From: Rummeliibacillus suwonensis
GTDB taxonomy: Bacteria; Bacillota; Bacilli; Bacillales_A; Planococcaceae
NCBI RefSeq assembly: GCF_007896435.1
Contig: NZ_VCBL01000003.1
Location: 96,144 to 160,143, forward strand
DNA: 64,000 nucleotides
Direction: 5' to 3'
This document shows positions 1 through 8,189 of the stretch, in pieces. Each line of letters opens with the position of its first letter. Position 1 is the stretch's first letter. The notes under the pieces are model-generated. The model searched no databases. It saw nothing but the letters and a program-made list of their open reading frames with translations, and had not been told where the DNA came from. The translations under genes and the position numbers were made by a program.

Positions 1-212
1 TCTTCATTTTGGATCTATGTCAAGATTTTAAATACAAAAGAGTGAGGCTGGCTGCTTAAAGGGGTTTATCGCCTTTAAATATTCTGATTATTTAAAATAT
101 TTTAAAATTAAGTTTACAAATATAGGATATAGTTATAATATAGTAATTATCTCTTCAATAATGTTATAGAAATGTATTAGTGGTCAGTTTTATAAAAAGA
201 TAAATTGCAATG

Positions 213-252
213 CTAAAGGTAATAAATTACTGTATATGTTTTTTACCTTTAG
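213..252. promoter_or_regulatory. Perfect 10-bp inverted repeat upstream of EamA gene
   Basis: CTAAAGGTAA at 213-222 is exactly inverted as TTACCTTTAG at 243-252, with a 20-nt AT-rich spacer. It sits about 30 bases before the transporter start, so it could be a regulator operator or a leader hairpin. No T-run follows it, so it is not a simple terminator. The rest of 1-281 is AT-rich; an open frame ending at 45 could be the tail of an upstream gene but is too short to call. Confidence 0.4.
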
Positions 253-281
253 CCATTTTGTTATAAAGGTAAGGGAATATA

Positions 282-1193
282 ATGGCTAATACAAATAAGG
301 GAGTATTAATTAAAAAAGATAGTCATATTTGGATGGCAGACGTCACTTTATTATTGGTTGCATTGGTTTGGGGATCAAGTTATATTACCGCTAAAACGGT
401 ATTAAATCACTATGAACCATTCATGTTTTTATTTTATCGCTTTTTTATCACTATCATCATCATGCTGCCTTTTGTATGGAGAAATTTAAGAGAAGCGCCA
501 AAAGAAACATGGATAACAGGAATAGTGCTGGGCTTATTTTTGTTTGCAATTTTTTCTTTTGAAACTTGGGGAATTCATTATACAACAGCTTCTAACTCTG
601 CTTTTATCATTAGTTTAACATTAATCTTAACTCCGCTGATGGAGTGGATGGTCAACAAAAAATTCACAGGATATCCATTTTTTATCGCTGTTGGGTTATC
701 AGTCATTGGGACGGGATTATTAACTTTAAAAGATACTTTCTCATTTAATATGGGGGATCTATTAATTCTTGGAGCAGCAAGTCTTCGGGCAACACAGATG
801 ACCTTTACCAAAAAATTAACCATTGGCAAAACATTTGATAATAGTGCCTTAACATTTATTCAATTATTTATTGTCGCTATTTTATCTGGGATGATGAATA
901 TATCATTTGAGCATGCGACTCTTTTGGAATTCCCACAATCAAGAGAATTTTGGCTTCTTACTATTTATTTAGCTTTATTTTGTACTATTTTTGCGTTTTA
1001 TGCACAAATGGTATTTATCAGAAAAACTTCGCCTTCTAGAGTTGGTCTATTAATGGGGATGGAACCTGTATTTGGAGCGATCTTCTCTGTTTTAATTGGC
1101 GGGGAATATCTATCGATCATGAATTGGACAGGTGGGTTATGTATTGTCGCTGCAACATTTTGGGGCCGTCATTTACTAAATAGAAAAATATAA
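282..1193 (+). CDS. EamA/DMT family transporter
   Basis: 303 residues, almost wholly hydrophobic, with about ten predicted membrane segments arranged as two EamA halves (roughly residues 20-150 and 160-297). The family comprises inner-membrane metabolite/drug exporters such as RhaT/YdcZ-like proteins; the substrate cannot be inferred. The conserved early motif LVWGSSYITAK (about residues 28-38) is typical of the first EamA helix. The ATG at 282 follows GGTAAGGGA. It is a single gene with an inverted repeat just upstream, and no co-transcribed partner is visible. Length is normal for the family (about 300). Confidence 0.85.
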   Translation: MANTNKGVLIKKDSHIWMADVTLLLVALVWGSSYITAKTVLNHYEPFMFLFYRFFITIIIMLPFVWRNLREAPKETWITGIVLGLFLFAIFSFETWGIHYTTASNSAFIISLTLILTPLMEWMVNKKFTGYPFFIAVGLSVIGTGLLTLKDTFSFNMGDLLILGAASLRATQMTFTKKLTIGKTFDNSALTFIQLFIVAILSGMMNISFEHATLLEFPQSREFWLLTIYLALFCTIFAFYAQMVFIRKTSPSRVGLLMGMEPVFGAIFSVLIGGEYLSIMNWTGGLCIVAATFWGRHLLNRKI

Positions 1194-1286
1194 ATCTACA
1201 GGCATGTTGATTTGGGGAAAATAGGTGATAAATTGGCGTGATTCTAAAAAAACCTGTATTTTTAGCTCCATTTATGTAGATTGGAG

Positions 1287-1463
1287 TGAAGGCTTGCTCG
1301 AGTCCTCGAAAATGCAAGCATTTCCTTCGTGCGGTGTGGATTCAGGAAGTAAATTCAATGTCCCGCGGGAAAAGCGAACAGTTGAGACCCCGCAGTGAAG
1401 CGAGGAGGCTTAGCGTTCGCCCGGAGGAAAGCGAGCAAGTCGTAGCGGAAATCAGCAAATACA
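1287..1463. repeat. Type II folded intergenic repeat, copy 1
   Basis: About 175 bases of locally GC-rich sequence. The ends are inverted (CTTGCTCG at 1293-1300, CGAGCAAG at 1432-1439), with internal palindromes such as AATGCAAGCATT. Blocks such as CTCGAAAATGCA, TTTCCTTCGTGCGGTGTG, GGGAAAAGC and GAGCGGAAC/TAGCGGAAAT are shared with the copy at 59046-59290. It resembles the Bacillaceae intergenic repeat that contains GCGGGAAAAGCG and CGGAAATCA words. The short open frames across it are not genes. Confidence 0.75.
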
Positions 1464-1674
1464 CTATATTTTGTGGAAAAATTGGACAATCAATATGTGT
1501 GATAAATCTATAATGATATATAATTGAAATCACAGTTTTGCCATTAAAATCGTATTGTTTTTATTGATGGTATTGTGTAAGAGCTCATTCCTCCAGCTGT
1601 GCATATTTTCTGGACATTTTACAATACTATGTTTAGATCATTTACCTAAGTTGGTAGGAAGGGAAGAAGCAAAA

Positions 1675-1950
1675 TTGGCTAAACACTCAGATACAAGTTG
1701 GAAACAGGACCATCCAAGCACTTTGTCTAGCAATTCTGTCCAAAAGGCAGAACGTATGTTGAAAATAGCAAAATCACATCAAGAAGAAATGGCAGTTGAA
1801 CATATTTTCGATCAAATCTCACATGCGGAAAATGCGATCATGAATGCAGAAAATTATGGCGAGCATTTGGATATAGTCCAACAAAATAAAGAACAGCTAG
1901 CACTGATCAAGCAGCAATTACATGACGTACAAAAGAAGGAAGAACGGTAA
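1675..1950 (+). CDS. Small conserved-type hypothetical, helical
   Basis: Not a family I recognise with certainty. A longer frame opens at 1555, but the best start is TTG at 1675, preceded by GGAAGGGAAGAA; this gives 91 residues. The protein is hydrophilic and almost certainly alpha-helical: residues about 18-85 (SVQKAERMLK through the final KQQLHDVQKKEER) have coiled-coil-like heptads rich in E, K, Q and A. It has no signal peptide or membrane segment. A strong terminator follows directly, which supports a real transcript. It is vaguely like short helical Bacillus proteins of the YtzC (DUF2524) kind, but this is a guess. Confidence 0.55.
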   Translation: MAKHSDTSWKQDHPSTLSSNSVQKAERMLKIAKSHQEEMAVEHIFDQISHAENAIMNAENYGEHLDIVQQNKEQLALIKQQLHDVQKKEER

Positions 1951-1962
1951 TATTAGGACATT

Positions 1963-2005
1963 ACCCCCACTGTTTCAAAAACATATGGGGGTTCCTTTTT
2001 TTTTT
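1963..2005 (+). terminator. Rho-independent terminator
   Basis: ACCCCCA (1963-1969) pairs with TGGGGGT (1986-1992), followed by CC and nine T. It ends the small helical protein gene. Confidence 0.85.
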
Positions 2006-2123
2006 GAATGAACAAGATTGTATTCAAGCAGAAAATAGGTGTGTGCTGAACATTTCTCATCAATCATTCATCATCATCCAACTAAAATTGGATGACAATC
2101 AAATATATTTTCATTACATAGTT

Positions 2124-2621
2124 TTAACACCAAACGATTATTTTATAAGGCGTAGTTTGAGCAGGAATACTTCTTGTAGTAGGACCGTAGATCACGATTA
2201 GATTTCGATTGGCAGGATTTTTTGAAAAGGGCTGCCCATTTGTTAATAAGATAGGGGTAAAGGGAGAGAGATTCAGTTTTAATTGACCATCACTACTGAT
2301 TAATTGGTCATTAAAAAATGAAACTTTTACATTTTGATAATTGTTTTCCTTTACAACGACCAGCGCTCGATATTGTGGTGGATAAATGAGGGGGACAGGT
2401 GCATCTCCATCATAATAGCCAGTAATGGAATCCCCGATAGACACGATTTCATTGTCTACGAAATAAGTAGTAGGTGAGATGACGAAATGGACGATATTGC
2501 CAGTTCCATCCTCTACAGTCATTAGCTTGTAACAACCTTCACCTTCTCCGTTTTGTCCTCCTCCGATCGTAAAGTCATTTATTTGTGTCACAATCCCATG
2601 AAAAAATTTAAAATGAACCAT
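2124..2621 (-). CDS. Conserved hypothetical, beta-rich
   Basis: About 165 residues, no signal peptide or membrane helix. The composition (alternating hydrophobics, many G/P turns) suggests a beta-barrel or OB-like fold. Recognisable blocks are GIVTQINDFT near the N terminus, VHFVISPTTYFVDN, PVPLIYPPQYRALVVV and the C-terminal IYGPTTRSIPAQTTP. Similar unnamed proteins occur in Bacillus spore formers, from memory, without an assigned function. The frame also has an ATG at 2627, but AAAGAAAGG lies directly against it; the second ATG at 2621 has proper spacing and is preferred. It is convergent with the upstream gene. Confidence 0.6.
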   Translation of the reverse strand: MVHFKFFHGIVTQINDFTIGGGQNGEGEGCYKLMTVEDGTGNIVHFVISPTTYFVDNEIVSIGDSITGYYDGDAPVPLIYPPQYRALVVVKENNYQNVKVSFFNDQLISSDGQLKLNLSPFTPILLTNGQPFSKNPANRNLIVIYGPTTRSIPAQTTPYKIIVWC

Positions 2622-2990
2622 AGCCATTCCTTTCTTTATAAAATTTCGGTGAATCCATCATCGTAGCATCAAACCTCTGTATTAATATCGTTTATCTAAG
2701 AAAAAGAAGAGAGTCTTTTCCTTTAATTTATGAAAAAATACCTTCTGTACACGATTATTTTAAATTATGTAACATTTCCGCTATGGGTGACAAAGAACGA
2801 ATGATCGAAAACTATATTAGGGATCCCATATGAATGAAAACTACTTAACTAGAGGTAAGAGTAAAGAATCACACGGCTGTAGTGAATTATTCAAATAGAA
2901 AAATTTTCATATTTTAAAAATAAACAGAGATTATGAAATTGATTCGTGTTACATTAATTAAAAAGTATTTTTCAAAGGAGATCTCAAATT
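2622..2990. other. AT-rich intergenic region
   Basis: It holds the divergent upstream regions of the hypothetical and the diguanylate cyclase. No clear operator, RNA or gene was seen. A 20-base stretch beginning ATTATGAAATTGATTC (about 2931) recurs near 59350, which may be coincidence or a shared promoter remnant. Confidence 0.4.
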
Positions 2991-4544
2991 GTGAATGCGC
3001 AATTGACAGCTTATATTACGCTTATCTGTGTATCAGGTGTATTAAATTTGTATTTATGTTTATACGTATTTATAAAGCGTCACAATTATACAAATATCGC
3101 TAGATTCTTTATCGTTTATGCATTGTCCATTGCTATTTATTGTTTTGGTTCTGCCTTTTGCTTAATGGCTACAACATTTCAACAAATAAAATACTGGACT
3201 ATTATTCTCTATATCGGTTTAGCGTTTGCTCCACTTTTGGGTTTATTGTTTATCATGCAATATTTAGGCATTCATGTATCGAAAAAAATGTATATCGCTC
3301 TTTTTACCATTCCCTTCATTAGTTTCATAATGGTTGCTACGAATGATCTGCATCATTTTTTTTATAGGGAATTCAAAATCGATCCGATCTTGGGTGCACC
3401 TTACGTTTATGAGAAGATCGGCATATGGTATATGATTCATGGGGTTTTTATATTTTCCTGTATGTTTGTCGCCTTTTTGCTGGCACTTTCCCGTTGGAGG
3501 GAGACAGCTAAGGTCTATCGTCCACAATTGATCGCATTAATGTTTGGACAATTTATTTCGATCATAACTGCTTTTCTATATTTAATAGGAGTTACTCCTA
3601 CAGGTATTGACCAAGTTCCTATGGTTTTATGGGTGTCCTCGCTTTTATATTTATGGGCCATTAACTCATCACGAATGTTTACGATTACACCGATTGCGAA
3701 GAATGCAATCTTTAATAGTATCAATGATGGTGTTATTGTATTGGATGAATCCTATCGCTTAATTGAGTATAACAAGGCGTGTAAAAGCATGTTTCCAAAA
3801 ATAAATAGATCGATGTTTGGGGCGGACTTTGAAAAGGTATGGTTCGGAATATCGGGAAGGAAAATACCCTCCAATTTAGAACCTGCTATGGTCAATCAGG
3901 AAATAGAATTAACGACTGGCCGTATTTATCAGGTCCGTACGTCATTGCTGCAACATCAAAATGATAGTAAGGGTCTATTAATTATCTTTACGGATATTAC
4001 GGAACTAAAAAGATTGCAACTAGAATTAGAGTATCAAGCTTATTATGATGAGCTTACTCAAATTTTTAATCGCAGGGCATTTTTTCAAAAGTGTGAGCGA
4101 TTGTTTCATGAGGCGATGAAGTCTTCTTTACCATTTACGACTATTTTAATAGATATTGATTATTTTAAAAAAGTGAATGATACATATGGTCATGATGTTG
4201 GAGATCAAGTGCTGAAACATGTAGCGCAAGTTTGTCAAATGCAGGTAGGGAAAGACATACTTTTTGCCCGCTATGGTGGTGAAGAATTTATTCTTGCATT
4301 GAAGCACAATGCCTCAGTAGGAGAATCGTTAGCAAATCAATTACGTCAACAGGTCGAGTCTCAACCACTAACAACTAGCGAGGGAGTCGTTGCTGTCACA
4401 TTAAGTAGTGGAGTAGCGGAAGCCGTAAAACAGCCAGGAGAAACATTAAACCATCTTTTGAATAAGGCAGATAAGGCTTTGTATGTAGCAAAGAGAGAAG
4501 GCCGTAATCAAGTCTGTGTGTATGCAGGTGTAGAAAATGGTTAA
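2991..4544 (+). CDS. Membrane diguanylate cyclase (7TM-PAS-GGDEF)
   Basis: 517 residues. Residues 1-225 form about seven membrane helices of the histidine-kinase N-terminal 7TM type. About 235-335 is a PAS-like sensor domain (VIVLDESYRLIEYNKACKSM). About 345-510 is a GGDEF domain with an intact signature, G429-G-E-E-F433, and LTQIFNRRAFF at its start. It should make cyclic di-GMP from two GTP at the membrane in response to an unknown signal. The inhibitory RxxD site five residues before GGEEF is absent (GKDI instead), so product feedback is probably weak. The start is GTG with AAAGGAG ten bases upstream. It is monocistronic. Confidence 0.9.
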   Translation: MNAQLTAYITLICVSGVLNLYLCLYVFIKRHNYTNIARFFIVYALSIAIYCFGSAFCLMATTFQQIKYWTIILYIGLAFAPLLGLLFIMQYLGIHVSKKMYIALFTIPFISFIMVATNDLHHFFYREFKIDPILGAPYVYEKIGIWYMIHGVFIFSCMFVAFLLALSRWRETAKVYRPQLIALMFGQFISIITAFLYLIGVTPTGIDQVPMVLWVSSLLYLWAINSSRMFTITPIAKNAIFNSINDGVIVLDESYRLIEYNKACKSMFPKINRSMFGADFEKVWFGISGRKIPSNLEPAMVNQEIELTTGRIYQVRTSLLQHQNDSKGLLIIFTDITELKRLQLELEYQAYYDELTQIFNRRAFFQKCERLFHEAMKSSLPFTTILIDIDYFKKVNDTYGHDVGDQVLKHVAQVCQMQVGKDILFARYGGEEFILALKHNASVGESLANQLRQQVESQPLTTSEGVVAVTLSSGVAEAVKQPGETLNHLLNKADKALYVAKREGRNQVCVYAGVENG

Positions 4545-4852
4545 TGGATCATTGAATGATCAAAATGGAAGTTTTCATTATAGATCACTTTTGCAATGTT
4601 ACTTGAAGATTACAAGTAGTTTTTTATTGGGTGCACATCCGTTCATAGCGAAACATAATTTGAATGTATCTGAAAATTGTTCGTATTTTTAAACCAAAAG
4701 GTATTTATAAGATGGATCCATATATACAAATCATTCAAGACACATCCTAATAAAATGAAAAAACACTCAAACAAAAATTTCCAGATTCATACTCGAATCT
4801 TTTTTGATATTTATTCGTAAAGTATAGTGCGAATAGGAAGGGAGTGAGGATC
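4545..4852. other. Intergenic region before lipoprotein operon
   Basis: It presumably holds the promoter of the following four-gene operon. I looked for an ECF-type TGAAAC/CGTA pair and did not find one at correct spacing. There is nothing else firm. Confidence 0.3.
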
Positions 4853-5188
4853 ATGAAGAAAACGCAGAAAATGATGATAGGTATTACAACGACCGCACTT
4901 ACATTGGGGCTTACCGGATGTGGCTCTAGCAGTGCTAATCTTCCTCCTAAACCATCAGACAAAAATTGTGATGATTGGGAATGGGAAGATGATGACGGTA
5001 TTTGGACATGTGATGACAGTGGTTCAAGCCATTATGGTCATTATTACTATGGCGGTCATTATTATGGCAATAAAAATTCGCTATTAAAAAGCAATGATTA
5101 TAAAAGCTATAAAAAAAGTTCCTCATTTAAAGGTGGGATTAAAGCCAGTACAGGGTTTGGCAGTGGACTGAAAAGCTTTGGAGGATGA
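4853..5188 (+). CDS. Small lipoprotein, YjfM-like position
   Basis: 111 residues from the ATG at 4853 (GGGAGTGAGG upstream). The signal peptide ends in a lipobox, LTLGLTGC, with the modified Cys near residue 23, so it should be lipid-anchored on the outer face of the membrane. The mature part is very unusual: an acidic, Trp-containing stretch (DDWEWEDDDGIWTCDD), then Tyr/Gly/His repeats (HYGHYYYGGHYYG) and a Lys/Ser/Gly tail. It is first in an operon with a DUF350 protein, an unknown protein and an ATP-grasp protein. The order recalls E. coli yjfL-yjfM-yjfC, where YjfM is also a small secreted protein; homology is not shown here. Confidence 0.75.
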   Translation: MKKTQKMMIGITTTALTLGLTGCGSSSANLPPKPSDKNCDDWEWEDDDGIWTCDDSGSSHYGHYYYGGHYYGNKNSLLKSNDYKSYKKSSSFKGGIKASTGFGSGLKSFGG

Positions 5189-5229
5189 TGTCTACGTGAT
5201 GAAGAGCAAAGTTGAAAAGGAGGATGAAT

Positions 5230-5628
5230 GTGAATTTATATATCAATTTTCTATCATATTTAGGAGTGGCTCTACTTTTGCTTGTTGTAGGAGTAGCTTT
5301 GTTTGCGATTAGCACACCGAAGATCAAAGAATTTCAATTGATCGCTGAGAAAAATGTCACAGCGGCTATGTCGCTCGGTGGAAAAGTCATGGGGTTAGCA
5401 CTTGTTTTAGGCGCGGCTGCTGAATATTCAGTATCTCTGTTCGATATGGCGCTTTGGGGTGCGATCGGGATTGTTTCTCAAATCATTGTCTTTCTCTTAG
5501 CGGAAGTCATTACAATTCGATTTAGTATTCAACGAGCGATCGAAGAGGATAATCGTGCAGTTGGTACGATATTATTATCACTATCATTAGCAGTCGGTTG
5601 GGTTTTAGCTAAATGTTTATCCTACTAA
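5230..5628 (+). CDS. DUF350 (YjfL-type) membrane protein
   Basis: About 132 residues with four predicted membrane helices; the AEVITIRFSIQRAIEEDNRAVG segment between helices 3 and 4 is typical of DUF350/UPF0719 (YjfL). The function is unknown; the family is generally found beside ATP-grasp or stress-linked envelope genes. Possible starts are ATG 5224, which touches the ribosome site AAAAGGAGG, and GTG 5230, which has six bases of spacing and is chosen. It is the second gene of the lipoprotein/ATP-grasp operon, 41 bases after the lipoprotein stop. Confidence 0.85.
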   Translation: MNLYINFLSYLGVALLLLVVGVALFAISTPKIKEFQLIAEKNVTAAMSLGGKVMGLALVLGAAAEYSVSLFDMALWGAIGIVSQIIVFLLAEVITIRFSIQRAIEEDNRAVGTILLSLSLAVGWVLAKCLSY

Positions 5629-5646
5629 CGGAGGTGGGGAAGTAGA

Positions 5647-6102
5647 TTGAAACAATTAACGTATTACATTGATAAAGGCAATAGCCACTATGAGCCGCTC
5701 TATGAATATTCCATTTCAAATGTTGGGATAGATGAATTTTACGCGAGACAACTTTGTACCTATTTTATTATGAGAGGAACCCAATATGAACTTATTTCAA
5801 ATGAGATGTATGGGGAAGAAGATATACTAGTCGTCAAAGAAATGGGAAGAAATTTGTCAGGAGAAGATGAAAAAAGTTTTCGTGGTGCAGGCATACATAT
5901 TGAGTTTCGTAGTCCGTATGAACAAGAGAACTTTCGATTATTGGCACGTATTCCATGTCCTTCTCATTTTGATGTCCTTCGTTTTCTTTTAAAAGATGTA
6001 GTGGATGTGCCATTAGTTGGACAAAAGCTTGTCACCTCTACAGAAATTGACGAGGATCGAGGCGTGTATGTGATATACGTCAAGGACTTGGAAGAGGAAT
6101 GA
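5647..6102 (+). CDS. Unknown protein in DUF350/ATP-grasp operon
   Basis: 151 residues from TTG 5647 (GGAGGTGGGG upstream). Soluble, no signal, acidic C terminus (KDLEEE). I do not recognise the family. The pattern of alternating strands and helices (DEFYARQLCTYFIMRGTQYELIS in the first third, GIHIEFRSPYEQENFRLLARIPCPSHFDVLRFLL in the middle) suggests a compact alpha/beta domain. It lies 18 bases after the DUF350 gene and 8 bases before the ATP-grasp gene, so its role should be tied to theirs, perhaps as a substrate-binding or regulatory partner (inference). Confidence 0.7.
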   Translation: MKQLTYYIDKGNSHYEPLYEYSISNVGIDEFYARQLCTYFIMRGTQYELISNEMYGEEDILVVKEMGRNLSGEDEKSFRGAGIHIEFRSPYEQENFRLLARIPCPSHFDVLRFLLKDVVDVPLVGQKLVTSTEIDEDRGVYVIYVKDLEEE

Positions 6103-6110
6103 ATAGATAG

Positions 6111-7334
6111 ATGGATCATACAAAGCGACAGCAGTTTTATGGGAAAATGGAAAGCTTTTGGGCGGACCTTTATGGAGAGGAATATGCACTTTATGATATA
6201 AAGCTTTTAAGCAAAACGGAAGTTTCCCGCATTCGGCTTATCAGTGAACGTATTGGCAGTATATTTTTTAAAATAGGTTCGCTGCTTCGAAAAGTACCTG
6301 ATGAAACTTTACTAGAAATGGGATTTCCAAGGGAGACACTTTCATTTATAAGGTTAAAAACCCTTTCAACGGAAAGTGTTATTGCACGACTTGACCTTAT
6401 TCCATACAAAAATAGCTATAAGTGCATTGAAATCAATGCTGATACGCCCACATTTATAAAAGAATTGTTTGATGTCAATGGACTGGTATGTCAAGAATTC
6501 GGCGTAGAGGATCCAAATAAGGGAATGGATCGCCTTTTAGGGAAAGTTGTTCATGACAGCATATACCAAAGTACAGCGAACAAGTCTCCTCATATCGTTT
6601 TTACGGCTCATGAGGATAATATAGAAGATCGTGAAACGGTTTTGTATCTTCAAAATGGAATATCGCCATCTAAATTTACACCTCTCCATAAGTTACAGAT
6701 TCAAAAGGATGTGGGGCTTTTCGATGAAGAAGGGGTGAAAATAGATGTCCTTTATCGGCAAACATTCCCTATCGAAAGTTTGATCATGGATGAAGATGAG
6801 GAAGGAAATCCAATTGGTTCATGGTTGCTGAAGCTTGTTGAAGAAAAGAAACTGGCGATCATTAACCCTCCGTCATCCTTTTTGCTACAAAACAAAGTAG
6901 TACAAGCTGTTATTTGGGGGTTACATGAAGAACATCATCCTTTCTTTACAGAAGAAGAGCATTTATGGATAGATGAATATTTCCTTTCAACTTATCTTGA
7001 ACCGGATGTTTTTTTACAAAAAGGGCTTTCTTATGTGAAAAAACCTGCTTTCGGAAGAGAAGGAGACACAGTGGAAATATTCAATGGGAACGGTCAGTTG
7101 ATACATGCAGATGCTCAAGAATCGTATTCAGAGTATGTTCCCGTTTATCAGCAATGGATCAAGCATCCCCCCATCACATTTAATAGTGAAAAAGGGCAAC
7201 AGCAAGGGAATTTGTTGCTGGGATGTTTTTTACTAAATGGTCAATCGGCAGCGCTTGGCTATAGAGTGGGAGGCCCGATTACGGACAATCTTTCTTATTA
7301 TTTGCCAGTAGGAATTTTAAAAGAAGAACAATAA
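6111..7334 (+). CDS. Glutathionylspermidine-synthase-like ATP-grasp protein
   Basis: 407 residues, the usual length of the stand-alone synthetase domain (E. coli YjfC about 387). The ATP-grasp signature KPAFGREGDTVEI starts near residue 311. Upstream blocks CIEINADTPTF and LGCFLLNGQSAALGYRVGG at the end match the GSP_synth family. True glutathionylspermidine synthesis is unlikely in a low-GC Gram-positive; the enzyme more likely joins an amine to a peptide or protein carboxylate using ATP (family inference). It is last in a four-gene operon and is followed by a clear terminator. Confidence 0.85.
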   Translation: MDHTKRQQFYGKMESFWADLYGEEYALYDIKLLSKTEVSRIRLISERIGSIFFKIGSLLRKVPDETLLEMGFPRETLSFIRLKTLSTESVIARLDLIPYKNSYKCIEINADTPTFIKELFDVNGLVCQEFGVEDPNKGMDRLLGKVVHDSIYQSTANKSPHIVFTAHEDNIEDRETVLYLQNGISPSKFTPLHKLQIQKDVGLFDEEGVKIDVLYRQTFPIESLIMDEDEEGNPIGSWLLKLVEEKKLAIINPPSSFLLQNKVVQAVIWGLHEEHHPFFTEEEHLWIDEYFLSTYLEPDVFLQKGLSYVKKPAFGREGDTVEIFNGNGQLIHADAQESYSEYVPVYQQWIKHPPITFNSEKGQQQGNLLLGCFLLNGQSAALGYRVGGPITDNLSYYLPVGILKEEQ

Positions 7335-7469
7335 GCCATTTCTCAAAAAGGTGGAATGAGGAGCCATTATTTTTCACTTCATGAAATATCAGACTTAGAA
7401 AATAGGTAATTAATGTAAGGCCCTAGTGCTTGAGCGAAAACAATCATTATTCATATTTAGAATAAGTGT

Positions 7470-7505
7470 AGGATTTGTCCTTTGAATGGGGCAAATCCTT
7501 TTTTC
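7470..7505 (+). terminator. Terminator of the ATP-grasp operon
   Basis: AGGATTTG (7470-7477) pairs with CAAATCCT (7492-7499), followed by a T-run to 7504. Confidence 0.8.
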
Positions 7506-7672
7506 TTCCACATTAGTGGAGAGGTATGATCCTCCATTTCAAGGCTTAAAAACTTTCCACAAGCGATTGCTCCCAACACCTATACATGAAAAACAGGGAC
7601 TAAATGTGGGGTTTATCTGCAAAAAGTATATCGTTTAAAATATTTCGATATATTACGATTGAAAATTAACGA

Positions 7673-7697
7673 TATATCGATTATAATTATCGATATA
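7673..7697. promoter_or_regulatory. Palindromic operator, probable PadR site
   Basis: ATATCGAT (7674-7681) and ATCGATAT (7689-7696) form a 23-bp near-perfect palindrome directly before the ribosome site of the PadR gene. Two further CGATAT half sites lie at 7625-7672. PadR repressors commonly autoregulate through such AT-rich palindromes, so this is the likely operator for the regulator and the exporter behind it. Confidence 0.65.
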
Positions 7698-7713
7698 ATT
7701 GAGGAGGTATGAA

Positions 7714-8178
7714 ATGAGAGGACGGAGAGGATTTATTCAAATTGCCATTTTGCATTTGCTCAAGGAAGAGCCTATGCATGGCTATCAAATCATGAAGGAA
7801 TTGGAAGAACGATCAAATGGTGCTTATTCAGCGAGTGCTGGTACCGTGTATCCGGCACTTCAAGAATTATTAGAGCGAAATTTAATTGAACTGGACACTG
7901 AAACAGATAAAAAGGTGTATAGCATCAATGACAATGGAGAGAAAAGGTTAGAGGAAAAAAGTAAGTTTATAGAAGGCGATTTTTGGATTGAATGGAAAGA
8001 AAGAATGACGTGGAGAAATTCTGAGGAATCAATGCAATTAAGGGCAGCTATGAATCGCTGGGAACAAGAATTTCGAAAAGCCATGAAACAGACACGAGGA
8101 AACCCAAAAGGTGTACTTGAACTAATCGCCTTTATCGATGAAATAACCGAGCGTTTAAAAAAGAAAAATGTGAAGTAA
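7714..8178 (+). CDS. PadR family transcriptional regulator
   Basis: 154 residues from ATG 7714, with GAGGAGG seven bases upstream (an in-frame TTG at 7699 overlaps the operator and is rejected). Residues 5-75 are the winged-helix PadR domain (IAILHLLKEEPMHGYQIMKELEER ... SAGTVYPALQELLERNLIE). The C-terminal helices, about 90-154, form the dimerisation part. It should bind the palindromes just upstream and repress itself and the two downstream ABC exporter genes, with release by a compound the exporter removes. The exporter begins 11 bases after its stop codon, so the three genes form one operon. Confidence 0.9.
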   Translation: MRGRRGFIQIAILHLLKEEPMHGYQIMKELEERSNGAYSASAGTVYPALQELLERNLIELDTETDKKVYSINDNGEKRLEEKSKFIEGDFWIEWKERMTWRNSEESMQLRAAMNRWEQEFRKAMKQTRGNPKGVLELIAFIDEITERLKKKNVK

Positions 8179-8189
8179 GGGGAAATTTC

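Noticed and set aside
1-45. Open frame ending in TGA at 45, possible tail of an upstream gene
   Set aside because: Only 14 codons visible; cannot be distinguished from chance.
1286-1513. 75-codon open frame
   Set aside because: It lies over the type II repeat and its composition follows the repeat hairpins; no ribosome site.
4545-4852. ECF sigma (SigW-type) promoter before the lipoprotein operon
   Set aside because: GAAAC and CGTA words exist but are 27 bases apart instead of about 16.
4747-4962. 71-codon minus-strand frame with a hydrophobic segment
   Set aside because: It overlaps the lipoprotein gene start and its promoter region on the other strand, with no ribosome site.
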